This document shows positions 1-8,872 of a stretch of DNA of 64,000 nt, in pieces (within the stretch, counting starts at the first letter, position 1; each line of letters starts with the position of its first letter). Source of the stretch: Mixta hanseatica (GTDB lineage: Bacteria; Pseudomonadota; Gammaproteobacteria; Enterobacterales; Enterobacteriaceae); assembly GCF_023517775.1 (NCBI RefSeq), contig NZ_CP082904.1, positions 744,001-808,000 of the forward strand. Reading direction: 5' to 3'. The notes beneath the pieces were generated by a model. It saw nothing but the letters and a program-made list of their open reading frames with translations. It was not told the DNA's origin and made no database searches. Both the position numbers and the translations under genes were made by a program.

Positions 1-23
1 ATGTTTTATTAAGGAGCGCGGGC

Positions 24-797
24 GTGAGATTTATCGATACCCACTGTCATTTTGATTTTCCTCCGTTTAGCGGCAACGAGAGGGAGAGCGTAGCGCGCGC
101 CGTGCAGGCAGGCGTGGAAAAAATTATCGTGCCGTCGGTAGATGCCATGCGCTTTGCTGCCGTGCTACAGCTGGCCCAACAACATATGCCGCTGTATGCC
201 GCGCTGGGGTTGCATCCCATTGTTATTTATCAGCACAACGATGCGGCACTGGAACTGCTGGAGCAGCATCTGATGCAGCGGCCCGCGAAGCTGGTGGCGA
301 TCGGCGAGATCGGGCTGGATCTCTATATGGAGGATCCTCAGTTTGATCGGCAGCAATATTTTCTGGATGCGCAGCTGCGGCTGGCGCGGCAATACGATCT
401 GCCGGTGATCCTGCATTCACGCCGCACTCATGACAAGCTGGCGCAGCATCTGCGACGTATTGAGGTGCCGCGTCGCGGCGTGGTGCATGGTTTTGCCGGC
501 AGCCTGCAGCAGGCGCAGGCGTTTATTGCTGCCGGTTATGCTATCGGCGTCGGCGGCACTATTACTTATCCTCGCGCCAGCAAAACGCGTAATACCATCG
601 CCCAGCTTCCTCTTGACGCGCTGCTGCTGGAAACCGATGCGCCTGATATGCCACTGAACGGCTTTCAGGGCCAGCCCAATCGGCCGGAGCAGGTAGTTAA
701 GGTATGGCAAACGCTGTGCGAGCTGCGTTCGGAAACGCCGGAAGCGATCGCCGCAGCGCTGGCCGCCAACAGTGAACGGCTGTTTCGGCTGGGTTAA
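24..797 (+). CDS. yjjV: TatD-family metal-dependent hydrolase YjjV
   Basis: A 257-residue TIM-barrel metallohydrolase of the TatD DNase family, expected to act as a cytosolic metal-dependent nuclease; the in vivo substrate of YjjV is not firmly known. The metal site is visible as the N-terminal DTHCHFD (His7, His9), the IGEIGLDL strand with its Glu, HSRRTHD, and the ETDAPDMPL motif near residue 208. Translation starts at a GTG preceded by AAGGAG at 11-16. The few bases before it could be the end of an upstream gene (yjjU precedes yjjV in E. coli), but this cannot be decided here. E. coli has yjjW and yjjI between yjjV and deoC; both are absent. Family assignment is confident. Confidence 0.93.
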   Translation: MRFIDTHCHFDFPPFSGNERESVARAVQAGVEKIIVPSVDAMRFAAVLQLAQQHMPLYAALGLHPIVIYQHNDAALELLEQHLMQRPAKLVAIGEIGLDLYMEDPQFDRQQYFLDAQLRLARQYDLPVILHSRRTHDKLAQHLRRIEVPRRGVVHGFAGSLQQAQAFIAAGYAIGVGGTITYPRASKTRNTIAQLPLDALLLETDAPDMPLNGFQGQPNRPEQVVKVWQTLCELRSETPEAIAAALAANSERLFRLG

Positions 798-834
798 ACG
801 CACTGGCGCAGGCGGGATCTTAAGAACAGGTAAA

Positions 835-864
835 GGGCAAATGTGATAATTCTCACATTTGCCC
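835..864. promoter_or_regulatory. Perfect 30-bp inverted repeat carrying a CRP site
   Basis: Two perfect 12-bp arms (835-846 and 853-864) flank 6 bases. The centre (842-857) reads TGTGA-N6-TCACA, an exact match to the CRP core consensus. It lies just after yjjV and about 170 bp before the proposed deo start site. It could serve an upstream deo promoter (a TATGAT follows at 873-878), or act as a hairpin ending yjjV transcripts, although no T tract follows. The CRP match is direct; the role is inferred. Confidence 0.6.
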
Positions 865-921
865 TTCTGCGTTATGATAGTGGCTATAAAGCGGATCCGG
901 CTGCGGCTGTGGCGCTTTTAA

Positions 922-937
922 TGCGATGAACGTCACA
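922..937 (+). promoter_or_regulatory. Upstream CRP site of the deo promoter
   Basis: TGCGA-N6-TCACA, one mismatch from the CRP core consensus. Its centre (929.5) is exactly 53 bp from the centre of the next CRP site, the same spacing as the two CRP sites of E. coli deoP2. In E. coli the CytR repressor sits between the two and contacts both CRP dimers; the same logic is likely here. Confidence 0.6.
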
Positions 938-974
938 TCAAATGTAAACTTGATGATAGCGTTTCTTAATTAAA

Positions 975-990
975 TGTGAGCTTACGCACA
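975..990 (+). promoter_or_regulatory. Promoter-proximal CRP site of the deo operon
   Basis: TGTGA-N6-GCACA, one mismatch from the CRP core. Its centre is about 42 bp upstream of a transcription start predicted from the -10 hexamer TAAGAT at 1013-1018, which is the class II activator position used at E. coli deoP2. Confidence 0.65.
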
Positions 991-1009
991 ACAAAGAGTT
1001 TGCCCGTGG

Positions 1010-1025
1010 TGTTAAGATCGTAACA
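1010..1025 (+). promoter_or_regulatory. DeoR operator overlapping the deo promoter -10
   Basis: The 16-bp element TGTTA-N6-TAACA matches the outer arms of the E. coli DeoR operator (TGTTAGAATTCTAACA). It covers the -10 hexamer TAAGAT (1013-1018) and the likely start site, so bound DeoR would exclude polymerase. The cognate repressor gene is in this window (15748-16512). Confidence 0.65.
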
Positions 1026-1143
1026 TCAAAGCGAATCAGCATCGCTGGCAAGGTGAGATGGATCTCAACCCTCTTCAAGGAACCAAGACCTCGTGTTGAG
1101 TCTTCCACTGGCGGAAGCTCACTGAATCTTTCTGGAGAGCATT

Positions 1144-1923
1144 ATGACTGATGTAACCGCTGCCGCGCTGCGTGCGCTAAAACTGATGGATTTAACCACG
1201 CTTAATGATAATGACACCGATGCGAAAGTGATCGCGCTGTGTCAGCAGGCGAAATCCCCGGCAGGCAACACCGCCGCTATCTGCATCTATCCCCGTTTTA
1301 TTCCCATCGCCCGTAAAACGCTGCGCGAACAGGGCACGCCCGATATTCGTATCGCGACCGTGACCAATTTCCCGCACGGTAACGATGATATTGATATTGC
1401 GCTGGCGGAAACCCGTGCGGCCATTGCCTACGGCGCAGATGAAGTGGATGTGGTGTTTCCATACCGTACCCTGATGGCTGGCGATACCGAAACCGGTTTT
1501 AAGCTGGTTAAAGCGTGTAAAGAAGCCTGCGCGGCGGCCAATGTGCTGCTGAAGGTGATCATTGAAACCGGCGAACTGAAAGAAGAAGCGTTGATTCGTC
1601 AGGCTTCTGAAATCGCAATCGACGCCGGCGCGGACTTTATCAAAACCTCAACCGGTAAAGTGCCGGTCAACGCCACGCCAGAGGTAGCGAAAATCATGAT
1701 GGAAGTGATTCGTGATAAAGGCGTGAAAGATCGCGTTGGCTTTAAGCCTGCCGGCGGCGTGCGTACCGCGGAAGACGCGGCGCTCTATCTGCAGCTGGCC
1801 GATAGTATTCTGGGCAGCGACTGGGCGGATGCGCGTCATTTCCGCTTCGGCGCCTCCAGCCTGCTGGCAAGCCTGCTGAATGCGGCCGGTTATGACAGCG
1901 CGCGCAGCACCAGCAGCTACTAA
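1144..1923 (+). CDS. deoC: Deoxyribose-phosphate aldolase
   Basis: Class I aldolase cleaving 2-deoxyribose 5-phosphate to glyceraldehyde 3-phosphate and acetaldehyde, the last step of deoxynucleoside breakdown in the cytosol. The protein has 259 residues, as in E. coli. The Schiff-base lysine is Lys167 in FIKTSTGK, the second active-site lysine is Lys201 in GFKPAGG, and Asp102 of the proton relay is present in ADEVDVV. The ATG is preceded by GGAGAG. It is the first gene of deoCABD, behind CRP and DeoR sites. Its substrate comes from DeoB, encoded two genes downstream. Confidence 0.98.
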   Translation: MTDVTAAALRALKLMDLTTLNDNDTDAKVIALCQQAKSPAGNTAAICIYPRFIPIARKTLREQGTPDIRIATVTNFPHGNDDIDIALAETRAAIAYGADEVDVVFPYRTLMAGDTETGFKLVKACKEACAAANVLLKVIIETGELKEEALIRQASEIAIDAGADFIKTSTGKVPVNATPEVAKIMMEVIRDKGVKDRVGFKPAGGVRTAEDAALYLQLADSILGSDWADARHFRFGASSLLASLLNAAGYDSARSTSSY

Positions 1924-1939
1924 TTTTCCTTTCATCCTG

Positions 1940-1958
1940 GCGGACGCCCGGCGTCCGC
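1940..1958 (+). other. deoC-deoA intergenic hairpin
   Basis: A perfect 8-bp GC-rich stem (1940-1947 with 1951-1958, 3-nt loop) starts 17 bases after the deoC stop. No T tract follows, so it is unlikely to terminate; it may protect the deoC 3' end or adjust relative expression. Confidence 0.4.
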
Positions 1959-2032
1959 TAAAAATAACACTTCCGCACCGTTGGATCGGGACACCAGGCC
2001 TGATTTATTGATCCGTTAAACAGGGGGTTGCC

Positions 2033-3355
2033 TTGTTTCTACCACAAGAAATTATTCGAAAAAAACGTGATGGCCACGCGCTGAGTGAAGAAGAGATCCG
2101 CTTCTTTATTAACGGCGTGCGTGATAACAGCGTATCTGAAGGACAAATCGCCGCGCTGGCGATGACGATTTTTTTCCATGATATGACGCTGCCGGAACGG
2201 GTGGCGCTGACCATGGCGATGCGTGATTCCGGCGCGGTGCTGTCGTGGAAGTCATTAGATTTAAACGGTCCGGTGGTGGATAAGCACTCTACCGGCGGCG
2301 TGGGCGATGTTACCTCACTGATGCTGGGGCCGATGGTCGCGGCCTGCGGCGGCTATGTGCCGATGATCTCCGGGCGCGGCTTGGGTCATACCGGCGGCAC
2401 GCTGGATAAGCTGGAGGCGATCCCGGGCTTTGATATTTTCCCCAGCGACAGTCGCTTCAGGGAGATCATTAAGCAGACCGGCGTCGCGATTATCGGCCAA
2501 ACTAATTCGCTGGCACCGGCGGATAAGCGTTTCTATGCCACGCGCGACATTACCGCCACGGTCGATTCAATTCCGCTGATCACTGCCTCGATTCTGGCGA
2601 AAAAGTTGGCCGAAGGGCTGGATGCGCTGGTAATGGACGTAAAGGTAGGATCCGGCGCCTTTATGCCAACCTTTGAATTGTCAGAGCAGCTGGCGCAGGC
2701 GATCGTGGGCGTAGCCAACGGCGCCGGCTGTAAAACCACCGCGCTGCTGACTGATATGAATCAGGTGCTGGCTTCCAGCGCTGGCAACGCGCTGGAAGTG
2801 CGCGAAGCGGTGCAGTTCCTCACCGGCAGCTACCGTAATCCGCGACTGTTGGAAGTGACGATGGCGCTATGCAGCGAAATGCTAATTTCCGGCGGCCTGG
2901 CGCAGAACGATGCCTCAGCCCGCCAGCAGCTGCAAAAAGTGCTGGATAACGGCAGCGCCGCCGAGGTGTTCGCACGCATGGTCGCGGCGCAAAAAGGCCC
3001 GGCTGACTTTATTGAAAAAATGGACAGCTACCTGCCGGCCCCGATGCTCAGCAAAGCGGTTTACGCCGATGCGCCCGGCATCGTCAACGAAATGGATACG
3101 CGCGCTCTGGGTATGGCGGTGGTGGCATTGGGCGGCGGTCGTCGTCGCGCCAGCGACAGCATCGATTACAGCGTGGGTCTTAATGAAATGGTACAGCTGG
3201 GCGACTATGTGGATGCGCAACGTCCGCTGGCGGTGATCCATGCCGCCAGCGAAGCCAGCTGGCAGGAAGCGGCGCAGGCGGTAAAAGCGGCAATTAAGCT
3301 TAGCGATAACCAACCGGCCGCCACGCCGGTTATCTATCGCAGAATCAGCCAGTAG
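2033..3355 (+). CDS. deoA: Thymidine phosphorylase
   Basis: Phosphorolyses thymidine (and deoxyuridine) to the base and 2-deoxyribose 1-phosphate, which DeoB then converts to the 5-phosphate. The protein has 440 residues, as in E. coli. It carries the family phosphate-binding signature KHSTGGVGD near residue 84 and the conserved [16 protein letters not shown] segment. The start is TTG at 2033, with AGGGGG at 2022-2027 as ribosome binding site; the N-terminal residues align directly with the E. coli enzyme, so a TTG start fits. Second gene of deoCABD. Confidence 0.97.
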   Translation: MFLPQEIIRKKRDGHALSEEEIRFFINGVRDNSVSEGQIAALAMTIFFHDMTLPERVALTMAMRDSGAVLSWKSLDLNGPVVDKHSTGGVGDVTSLMLGPMVAACGGYVPMISGRGLGHTGGTLDKLEAIPGFDIFPSDSRFREIIKQTGVAIIGQTNSLAPADKRFYATRDITATVDSIPLITASILAKKLAEGLDALVMDVKVGSGAFMPTFELSEQLAQAIVGVANGAGCKTTALLTDMNQVLASSAGNALEVREAVQFLTGSYRNPRLLEVTMALCSEMLISGGLAQNDASARQQLQKVLDNGSAAEVFARMVAAQKGPADFIEKMDSYLPAPMLSKAVYADAPGIVNEMDTRALGMAVVALGGGRRRASDSIDYSVGLNEMVQLGDYVDAQRPLAVIHAASEASWQEAAQAVKAAIKLSDNQPAATPVIYRRISQ

Positions 3356-3394
3356 CCCTGAACAGCGAGCGCAACCTGAGCGCCTGCGGCTTGA

Positions 3395-3420
3395 AGTATG
3401 ACCGGGATAGACGTCATACT
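3395..3420 (+). other. deoA-deoB intergenic inverted repeat
   Basis: An 8-bp perfect inverted repeat (3395-3402 with 3413-3420, 10-nt loop) is followed after about 10 bases by a T-rich run (3431-3443). The 117-bp gap may hold an internal control point before deoB; E. coli can transcribe deoBD from a separate internal promoter. Function is inferred. Confidence 0.35.
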
Positions 3421-3472
3421 GTTCTGATCGCTTTTTTATTTTTCTCATCGCGCGTAAGCGCAGGAGAGTGAC

Positions 3473-4696
3473 ATGAAACGTGCATTTATCATGGTGCTGG
3501 ACTCCTTCGGGATCGGTGCCAGTAAAGACGCTGAAAAATATGGTGATAAAGGCTCAGACACGCTGGGTCATATCGCGCAGGCCTGCTTTAACGGCGAGGC
3601 GGATAAAGGACGCAAGGGGCCGCTGCATCTGCCAAACCTGACGGCATTAGGGCTGGGGAAAGCGGCAGAAGCCTCTACCGGCACCTTCCCGCCGGGCCTG
3701 GATCCGCAGGCGGAGATCATTGGCGCTTACGCTTACGCCCAGGAGCTCTCTTCCGGTAAAGATACGCCGTCAGGTCACTGGGAAATCGCCGGCGTGCCGG
3801 TACTGTTTGACTGGGGTTATTTCAGCGACACCGAAAACAGCTTCCCGCAGGCGTTACTGGACAAACTGGTGGAGCGCGCCGGGCTGCCGGGCTATCTCGG
3901 CAACTGCCACTCTTCCGGCACGGTGATCCTCGATAAGCTGGGCGAAGAGCATATGAAAACCGGCAAGCCGATTTTCTATACCTCCGCCGACTCGGTTTTC
4001 CAGATCGCCTGTCATGAAGAGACCTTCGGCCTGCAGCGCCTGTACGATCTGTGTGAAATCGCCCGTGAAGAGCTGGATAAGGGCGAGTACAATATTGGCC
4101 GCGTGATTGCGCGTCCGTTCGTCGGCGATAAGGCCGGCAACTTCGAGCGTACCGGCAACCGTCACGATCTGGCCGTTGAACCGCCGTCGCCAACCATCCT
4201 GAAAAAGCTGGTGGACGAGAAACAGGGCGAGGTAATTTCGGTGGGTAAAATCGCCGATATTTACGCGCACGTCGGTATTACCAAAAAGGTAAAAGCGACC
4301 GGCCTCGACGCGCTGTTCGATGCCACTGTGAAAGAGATGGCGCAGGCGCCGGATAACGCCATCGTCTTCACTAACTTTGTCGACTTTGACTCCGCCTGGG
4401 GCCATCGTCGCGACGTGGCTGGCTATGCTGGCGGCCTGGAGCTGTTTGACCGCCGCCTGCCGGAGCTGATGGCGTTGGTGAAAGAGGGCGATATCCTGAT
4501 CCTCACCGCCGATCACGGCTGCGATCCAACCTGGCACGGCACCGATCATACCCGTGAACATATCCCGGTGATGATCTACGGTCCAGGCGTGAAACCGGGC
4601 TTTCTTGGTGGGCGCGATACCTTTGCCGATATCGGGCAGACGGTAGCGAAATACTTCGGCCTTTCCGATATGGAATATGGCAAAAGCATGCTGTAA
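3473..4696 (+). CDS. deoB: Phosphopentomutase
   Basis: Interconverts (deoxy)ribose 1-phosphate and 5-phosphate, linking the phosphorylases DeoA and DeoD to aldolase DeoC. It belongs to the alkaline phosphatase superfamily. All metal ligands are present: Asp10 (LDSFG), Asp306 and His311 (FDSAWGH), Asp347 and His348 (ADHGCDP), and His359 (GTDHTREH). The phosphoryl-carrying Thr lies in GKDTPSGH (Thr98). The length of 407 residues equals that of E. coli. GGAGAG precedes the ATG. Third gene of deoCABD. Confidence 0.98.
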   Translation: MKRAFIMVLDSFGIGASKDAEKYGDKGSDTLGHIAQACFNGEADKGRKGPLHLPNLTALGLGKAAEASTGTFPPGLDPQAEIIGAYAYAQELSSGKDTPSGHWEIAGVPVLFDWGYFSDTENSFPQALLDKLVERAGLPGYLGNCHSSGTVILDKLGEEHMKTGKPIFYTSADSVFQIACHEETFGLQRLYDLCEIAREELDKGEYNIGRVIARPFVGDKAGNFERTGNRHDLAVEPPSPTILKKLVDEKQGEVISVGKIADIYAHVGITKKVKATGLDALFDATVKEMAQAPDNAIVFTNFVDFDSAWGHRRDVAGYAGGLELFDRRLPELMALVKEGDILILTADHGCDPTWHGTDHTREHIPVMIYGPGVKPGFLGGRDTFADIGQTVAKYFGLSDMEYGKSML

Positions 4697-4713
4697 TACG
4701 CGGCTTTAATTTA

Positions 4714-4746
4714 ACGCCAGCTTTTGCTGGCGTATTTCATTTTTTC
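4714..4746 (+). terminator. Terminator-like hairpin between deoB and deoD
   Basis: A perfect 8-bp stem (4714-4721 with 4726-4733) with a TTTT loop is followed by ATTTCATTTTTTC. It sits in the 64-bp deoB-deoD gap, 15 bases before the deoD ATG, so it could partly terminate operon transcripts and lower deoD expression. Confidence 0.55.
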
Positions 4747-4760
4747 AAGGAATAACGACT

Positions 4761-5480
4761 ATGGCTACGCCTCATATTAATGCTGAGATGGGTGATTTCG
4801 CGGACGTGGTATTAATGCCGGGCGATCCGCTGCGCGCTAAACATATCGCAGAAACCTTCCTGGAAGACGCGGTGGAAGTGAATAACGTGCGCGGCATGCT
4901 GGGTTATACCGGCACCTATAAAGGTCGCCGCATTTCCGTGATGGGCCACGGCATGGGGATTCCATCCTGCTCCATCTACACAAAAGAGCTGATCACCGAA
5001 TTCGGCGTGAAAAAAATCATCCGCGTGGGTTCCTGCGGCGCAGTACGTGCCGACGTAAAACTGCGTGACGTGGTGATCGGCATGGGCGCCTGCACCGATT
5101 CTAAAGTGAACCGTATGCGCTTCAAGGATCACGATTTTGCGGCGATTGCTGACTTTGACATGGTGCGTAATGCGGCAGACGCGGCGAAGGCGCTGGGCAT
5201 CGACGCGCGTGTGGGCAATATTTTCTCTGCCGATCTGTTCTATACGCCGGACCCGCAAATGTTCGACGTGATGGAAAAATATGGCATTCTCGGCGTGGAA
5301 ATGGAAGCGGCGGGCATCTATGGCGTGGCGGCAGAGTTCGGCGCAAAAGCGTTAACCATCTGTACCGTTTCTGACCATATCCGTACGCATGAGCAAACCA
5401 CGGCGGCAGAACGTCAGACCACTTTCAGTGATATGGTGAAAATCGCGCTGGAATCGGTGCTGCTGGGCGACAAAGCCTAA
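4761..5480 (+). CDS. deoD: Purine nucleoside phosphorylase, hexameric type
   Basis: Phosphorolyses purine (deoxy)nucleosides to the free base and (deoxy)ribose 1-phosphate. The protein has 239 residues, as in E. coli. Visible active-site elements are His5 (shared across the dimer), the phosphate loop [12 protein letters not shown], the RVGSCGAV phosphate/ribose Ser91, the ribose-binding GVEMEAAG, and the catalytic acid Asp205 in VSDHIRT (Asp204 of the mature E. coli enzyme). Translation starts at an ATG after AAGGA. Last gene of deoCABD, followed by a terminator hairpin. Confidence 0.98.
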   Translation: MATPHINAEMGDFADVVLMPGDPLRAKHIAETFLEDAVEVNNVRGMLGYTGTYKGRRISVMGHGMGIPSCSIYTKELITEFGVKKIIRVGSCGAVRADVKLRDVVIGMGACTDSKVNRMRFKDHDFAAIADFDMVRNAADAAKALGIDARVGNIFSADLFYTPDPQMFDVMEKYGILGVEMEAAGIYGVAAEFGAKALTICTVSDHIRTHEQTTAAERQTTFSDMVKIALESVLLGDKA

Positions 5481-5487
5481 CGCCTTT

Positions 5488-5512
5488 ACCGGACGAGGCC
5501 GCCTCGTCCGGT
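5488..5512 (+). terminator. deo operon terminator
   Basis: A perfect 11-bp stem (5488-5498 with 5502-5512) and 3-nt loop begin 8 bases after the deoD stop. The T tract is weak (TATTCCCTT), but the stem is strong and it lies between the convergent genes deoD and ytjB. Confidence 0.65.
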
Positions 5513-5588
5513 TATTCCCTTCAGCCCGCCTGCGCCGGTTATCTGACGGTGTCTTTCGCGCCTCGCCAACCGCTGGCTAACTGGCGCA

Positions 5589-6254
5589 TCAGCTTTTTTT
5601 CGCTTCCGCTGCGGTCTCTTCCGGCTCGTCGTCATCCTCTTTAACCGGCGTGCTGGCGGTGAGCAAGAAAGGGGACTGTTGCCAGCGGGTGCGGCGATCG
5701 CGCAGCAGTGTACGGGTCAGGATAATCCCGATGGCCAGCGCCAGTAGCATCATCAGGCGCAGGATATTGGTGGTGTTATCCACCTGCTTCGCTTCGGTCA
5801 CCAGCACATGGGTATCCAACGTGACGCGTAAAAAACCCTGCGGGCCGTCGCTGTTTTCCAGCGGCTGCACCAGCTGATGATTAAAATAGCTGCCCGCGCG
5901 CTTGCCATCCAGCGCCAGACGATCGCGTACGCTGATGCTTTCACCGCTGCGCGCCACCAGCGAACCTTCGCTGTCATACACTGAGGCGTCGAGGATGCGG
6001 CTGTTTACCGTCATCTGTTTGAGAATAGCAGCAATTTGCGTGCGGTTATCGTCCTGACTGTCCATCAGCGGGGTGAGGGTAAACGCCACCTGACGCGTCA
6101 GCGTGCGCGCCAGGTCTTCTACCTGTTCGGAGCGCGCCATCTGGTGGCCCAGACTGAACCAGGACGCGCCCTGCATCAGTACCACCAGCAGCGTCAGACA
6201 GATCAGCACGATCACCGTGCGGTGCAGACGAAATTTGAGCCTGGATTTAGCCAT
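5589..6254 (-). CDS. ytjB: YtjB/AhpA-family inner membrane protein
   Basis: A 221-residue membrane protein matching E. coli YtjB (once called Smp). One membrane segment lies near residues 11-33, followed by a periplasmic domain of about 120 residues with the conserved ARSGESISVRDRLALDGK stretch. A second segment (roughly ILRLMMLLALAIGIILTRTLL) is followed by a cytosolic tail with WQQSPFLLTAS and an acidic end. An in-frame TTG two codons upstream could start the protein, but the ATG at 6254 has AAGG six bases before it and matches E. coli. It is divergent from serB, as in E. coli; lplA, its usual neighbour, is missing. Biochemical function is not established. Confidence 0.85.
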   Translation of the reverse strand: MAKSRLKFRLHRTVIVLICLTLLVVLMQGASWFSLGHQMARSEQVEDLARTLTRQVAFTLTPLMDSQDDNRTQIAAILKQMTVNSRILDASVYDSEGSLVARSGESISVRDRLALDGKRAGSYFNHQLVQPLENSDGPQGFLRVTLDTHVLVTEAKQVDNTTNILRLMMLLALAIGIILTRTLLRDRRTRWQQSPFLLTASTPVKEDDDEPEETAAEAKKS

Positions 6255-6434
6255 GGGCAACCTTAAAACGTAATCAACAAACGGTCGTCTGTTTTTGCGA
6301 CTTTATGTTGCCAGAAGCGCGGCTGACAGGGTAGCCTCTTGCGAGGTTTTCTCTACAGGCTGTGGCCCGGCACGGATGTCAAACAGAACGTCCTTTGATG
6401 GCGGCAGCCGATCATCTTTCCGACAGGAGCTGTA

Positions 6435-7412
6435 ATGCCTAATCGTTTGACCTGGTGCGACCTGCCTTCCGATGTTTCTCTCTGGCCGGGCTTGCCTCTT
6501 TCACTGAGCGGTGACGAAGTGATGCCGCTGGATTATCGCGCCGGGCGTACCGGCTGGCTGCTGTACGGGCATCAGCTGAATAAAGCTTCGCTGACGGCCT
6601 ATCAGCATCAGCTGGGCGCAGCGATGGTAATTGTCAGCGCCTGGAGCGTGGATGATTATCAGGTGATCCGCCTGGCGGGCTCGCTGACGCCGCGCGCGAC
6701 GCGTCTGGCGCACGAACTGGGTCTGGATGTGGCGCCGCTGGGTAAAATTCCCTATCTGAAAGCGCCGGGCCTGCTGGTGATGGATATGGATTCCACCGCG
6801 ATCCAGATTGAATGCATTGACGAGATCGCGCGTCTGGCGGGATGCGGCGAGCAGGTGGCGGAAGTGACCGAACGCGCCATGCGCGGCGAGCTGGATTTTA
6901 CCGCCAGCCTGCGCCAGCGCGTCGCGACGCTGAAAGGCGCCGATGCCAATATCCTGAAGCAGGTGCGCGATACGCTACCGTTGATGCCGGGCTTAAGCAC
7001 CCTGGTGCAGAAGCTGCAGGCGTTGGGCTGGCAGGTCGCCATCGCCTCCGGCGGCTTTACTTACTTTGCTGAATATCTGCGCGACCGGCTGCATCTGGCC
7101 GCCATTGCCGCCAACGAGCTGGAAATCCGTGACGGTAAATTTACCGGCGAAGTCATCGGGCCGGTGGTGGATGCGCAATATAAAGCGGATACGCTGGCGA
7201 AACTGGCGCAGCGCTTCGATATACCGGCTGAGCAAACGGTAGCAATTGGCGATGGCGCCAACGATCTGCTGATGATTAAGGCTTCCGGGTTAGGTATCGC
7301 CTATCACGCTAAGCCGAAAGTGAATGAACAAACTGAAGTGACGATTCGGCATGCCGACCTGATGGGCGTATTTTGCATCCTCAGCGGCAGCCTGCATCAC
7401 GAGACGCGATAA
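6435..7412 (+). CDS. serB: Phosphoserine phosphatase
   Basis: HAD-superfamily phosphatase catalysing the last step of L-serine synthesis. The nucleophile motif is DMDST, with Asp117 as nucleophile and Asp119 as general acid. Motif II is ASGGFTYF and motif IV GDGANDLLM (Asp273, Asp277). An N-terminal regulatory domain of about 110 residues precedes the HAD core, as in the 322-residue E. coli protein; here there are 325 residues. AGGAG precedes the ATG. It is probably co-transcribed with radA, which starts 13 bases after its stop. Confidence 0.97.
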   Translation: MPNRLTWCDLPSDVSLWPGLPLSLSGDEVMPLDYRAGRTGWLLYGHQLNKASLTAYQHQLGAAMVIVSAWSVDDYQVIRLAGSLTPRATRLAHELGLDVAPLGKIPYLKAPGLLVMDMDSTAIQIECIDEIARLAGCGEQVAEVTERAMRGELDFTASLRQRVATLKGADANILKQVRDTLPLMPGLSTLVQKLQALGWQVAIASGGFTYFAEYLRDRLHLAAIAANELEIRDGKFTGEVIGPVVDAQYKADTLAKLAQRFDIPAEQTVAIGDGANDLLMIKASGLGIAYHAKPKVNEQTEVTIRHADLMGVFCILSGSLHHETR

Positions 7413-7425
7413 TTGAGGAATTGAG

Positions 7426-8808
7426 TTGGCCAAAGCGGTAAAACGTGCCTTTGTCTGCAACGAATGTGGCGCAGACTATCCGCGTTGGCAGGGGCAATGT
7501 AGCGCCTGTCACGCCTGGAATACCATTACAGAAGTGCGGCTGGCGGCCTCGCCGACGGTGGCGCGCAATGAGCGCCTGGCTGGCTACGCCGGTACCGCCG
7601 GCGCCAGTCGCGTCCAGAAGCTGTCAGAAATCAGCCTGGAGGCGTTGCCGCGCTTCTCAACCGGCTTTAAAGAGTTTGACCGTGTGCTGGGCGGCGGTGT
7701 GGTTCCCGGCAGCGCCATTTTGATCGGTGGCAATCCCGGCGCCGGGAAAAGTACGCTGCTGCTACAAACGCTGTGCAAACTGGCAGCGGATATGAAAACG
7801 CTGTATGTCACCGGCGAAGAGTCATTGCAGCAGGTGGCGATGCGCGCGCATCGTCTGGGCTTGCCGACCGATAACCTGAACATGCTATCGGAAACCAGCA
7901 TCGAGCAAATCTGTATGATCGCCGAACAGGAACAGCCGAAGCTGATGGTGATCGACTCCATCCAGGTGATGCATATGGCGGATATTCAGTCTTCGCCGGG
8001 GAGCGTGGCGCAGGTGCGTGAAACCGCCGCTTATCTAACGCGCTTTGCCAAAACGCGCGGCGTCGCGATTGTGATGGTCGGCCACGTGACCAAAGATGGC
8101 TCGCTGGCCGGGCCGAAAGTGCTGGAGCACTGCATCGACTGTTCGGTGTTGCTGGATGGCGATGCCGATTCCCGTTTCCGCACGCTGCGCAGCCATAAAA
8201 ACCGCTTCGGCGCGGTGAACGAGCTGGGCGTATTCGCCATGACCGAGCAGGGGATGCGCGAAGTCAGCAATCCTTCGGCGATTTTCCTGTCGCGCGGCGA
8301 TGAAATTACCGCCGGGAGTTCGGTGATGGTGGTGTGGGAAGGCACGCGGCCGCTACTGGTAGAGATCCAGGCGCTGGTGGACCATTCGATGATGTCTAAT
8401 CCACGCCGCGTTGCGGTGGGGCTGGAACAGAACCGTCTGGCGATTTTGCTGGCGGTGCTGCATCGCCACGGCGGATTGCAGATGGCGGACCAGGATGTGT
8501 TTGTGAACGTCGTCGGCGGAGTAAAGGTCACCGAAACCAGCGCCGATCTGGCCTTAATGCTGGCGATGGTCTCCAGCCTGCGCGATCGCCCATTGCCTAA
8601 CGATCTGGTGATTTTCGGCGAGGTCGGGCTGGCGGGCGAGATTCGCCCGGTGCCAAGCGGTCAGGAACGGATTTCCGAAGCGGCCAAGCATGGCTTCCGG
8701 CGCGCGATTGTTCCAGCGGCCAACGCGCCGAAAAAAACGCCGGAAAATATGAAGGTTTACCCGGTGAAAAAGCTGGCTGACGCGCTGGCGATTCTGGATG
8801 AGTTATAA
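7426..8808 (+). CDS. radA: DNA repair/recombination protein RadA
   Basis: RecA-like ATPase that promotes branch migration in homologous recombination. The order is an N-terminal C4 zinc finger (Cys11, Cys14, Cys25, Cys28), a RecA-type core with Walker A GNPGAGKST (residues 102-110), the RadA-specific KNRFG motif, and a C-terminal Lon-protease-like domain (roughly 290-460). It has 460 residues, as in E. coli. The start is TTG at 7426 with GAGGA at 7414-7418; the N-terminal residues match E. coli RadA closely. Middle gene of serB-radA-nadR. Confidence 0.97.
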   Translation: MAKAVKRAFVCNECGADYPRWQGQCSACHAWNTITEVRLAASPTVARNERLAGYAGTAGASRVQKLSEISLEALPRFSTGFKEFDRVLGGGVVPGSAILIGGNPGAGKSTLLLQTLCKLAADMKTLYVTGEESLQQVAMRAHRLGLPTDNLNMLSETSIEQICMIAEQEQPKLMVIDSIQVMHMADIQSSPGSVAQVRETAAYLTRFAKTRGVAIVMVGHVTKDGSLAGPKVLEHCIDCSVLLDGDADSRFRTLRSHKNRFGAVNELGVFAMTEQGMREVSNPSAIFLSRGDEITAGSSVMVVWEGTRPLLVEIQALVDHSMMSNPRRVAVGLEQNRLAILLAVLHRHGGLQMADQDVFVNVVGGVKVTETSADLALMLAMVSSLRDRPLPNDLVIFGEVGLAGEIRPVPSGQERISEAAKHGFRRAIVPAANAPKKTPENMKVYPVKKLADALAILDEL

Positions 8809-8833
8809 TTTTAGCGCAGGTTAACCTGTCGTT

Positions 8834-8860
8834 GGGGTGGGCCAGTGCCCACCCCTTTTT
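8834..8860 (+). terminator. Intrinsic terminator between radA and nadR
   Basis: A perfect 9-bp stem (8834-8842 with 8847-8855), a 4-nt loop and five T residues (8856-8860). The nadR ribosome binding site AGGAGG (8863-8868) begins two bases later. The terminator should separate serB-radA from nadR, or allow limited read-through. Confidence 0.8.
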
Positions 8861-8872
8861 GCAGGAGGCATT

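Noticed and set aside
3854..4561. 235-codon frame antisense to deoB
   Set aside because: Fully inside deoB, which has all catalytic residues; the antisense translation has no recognisable domain.
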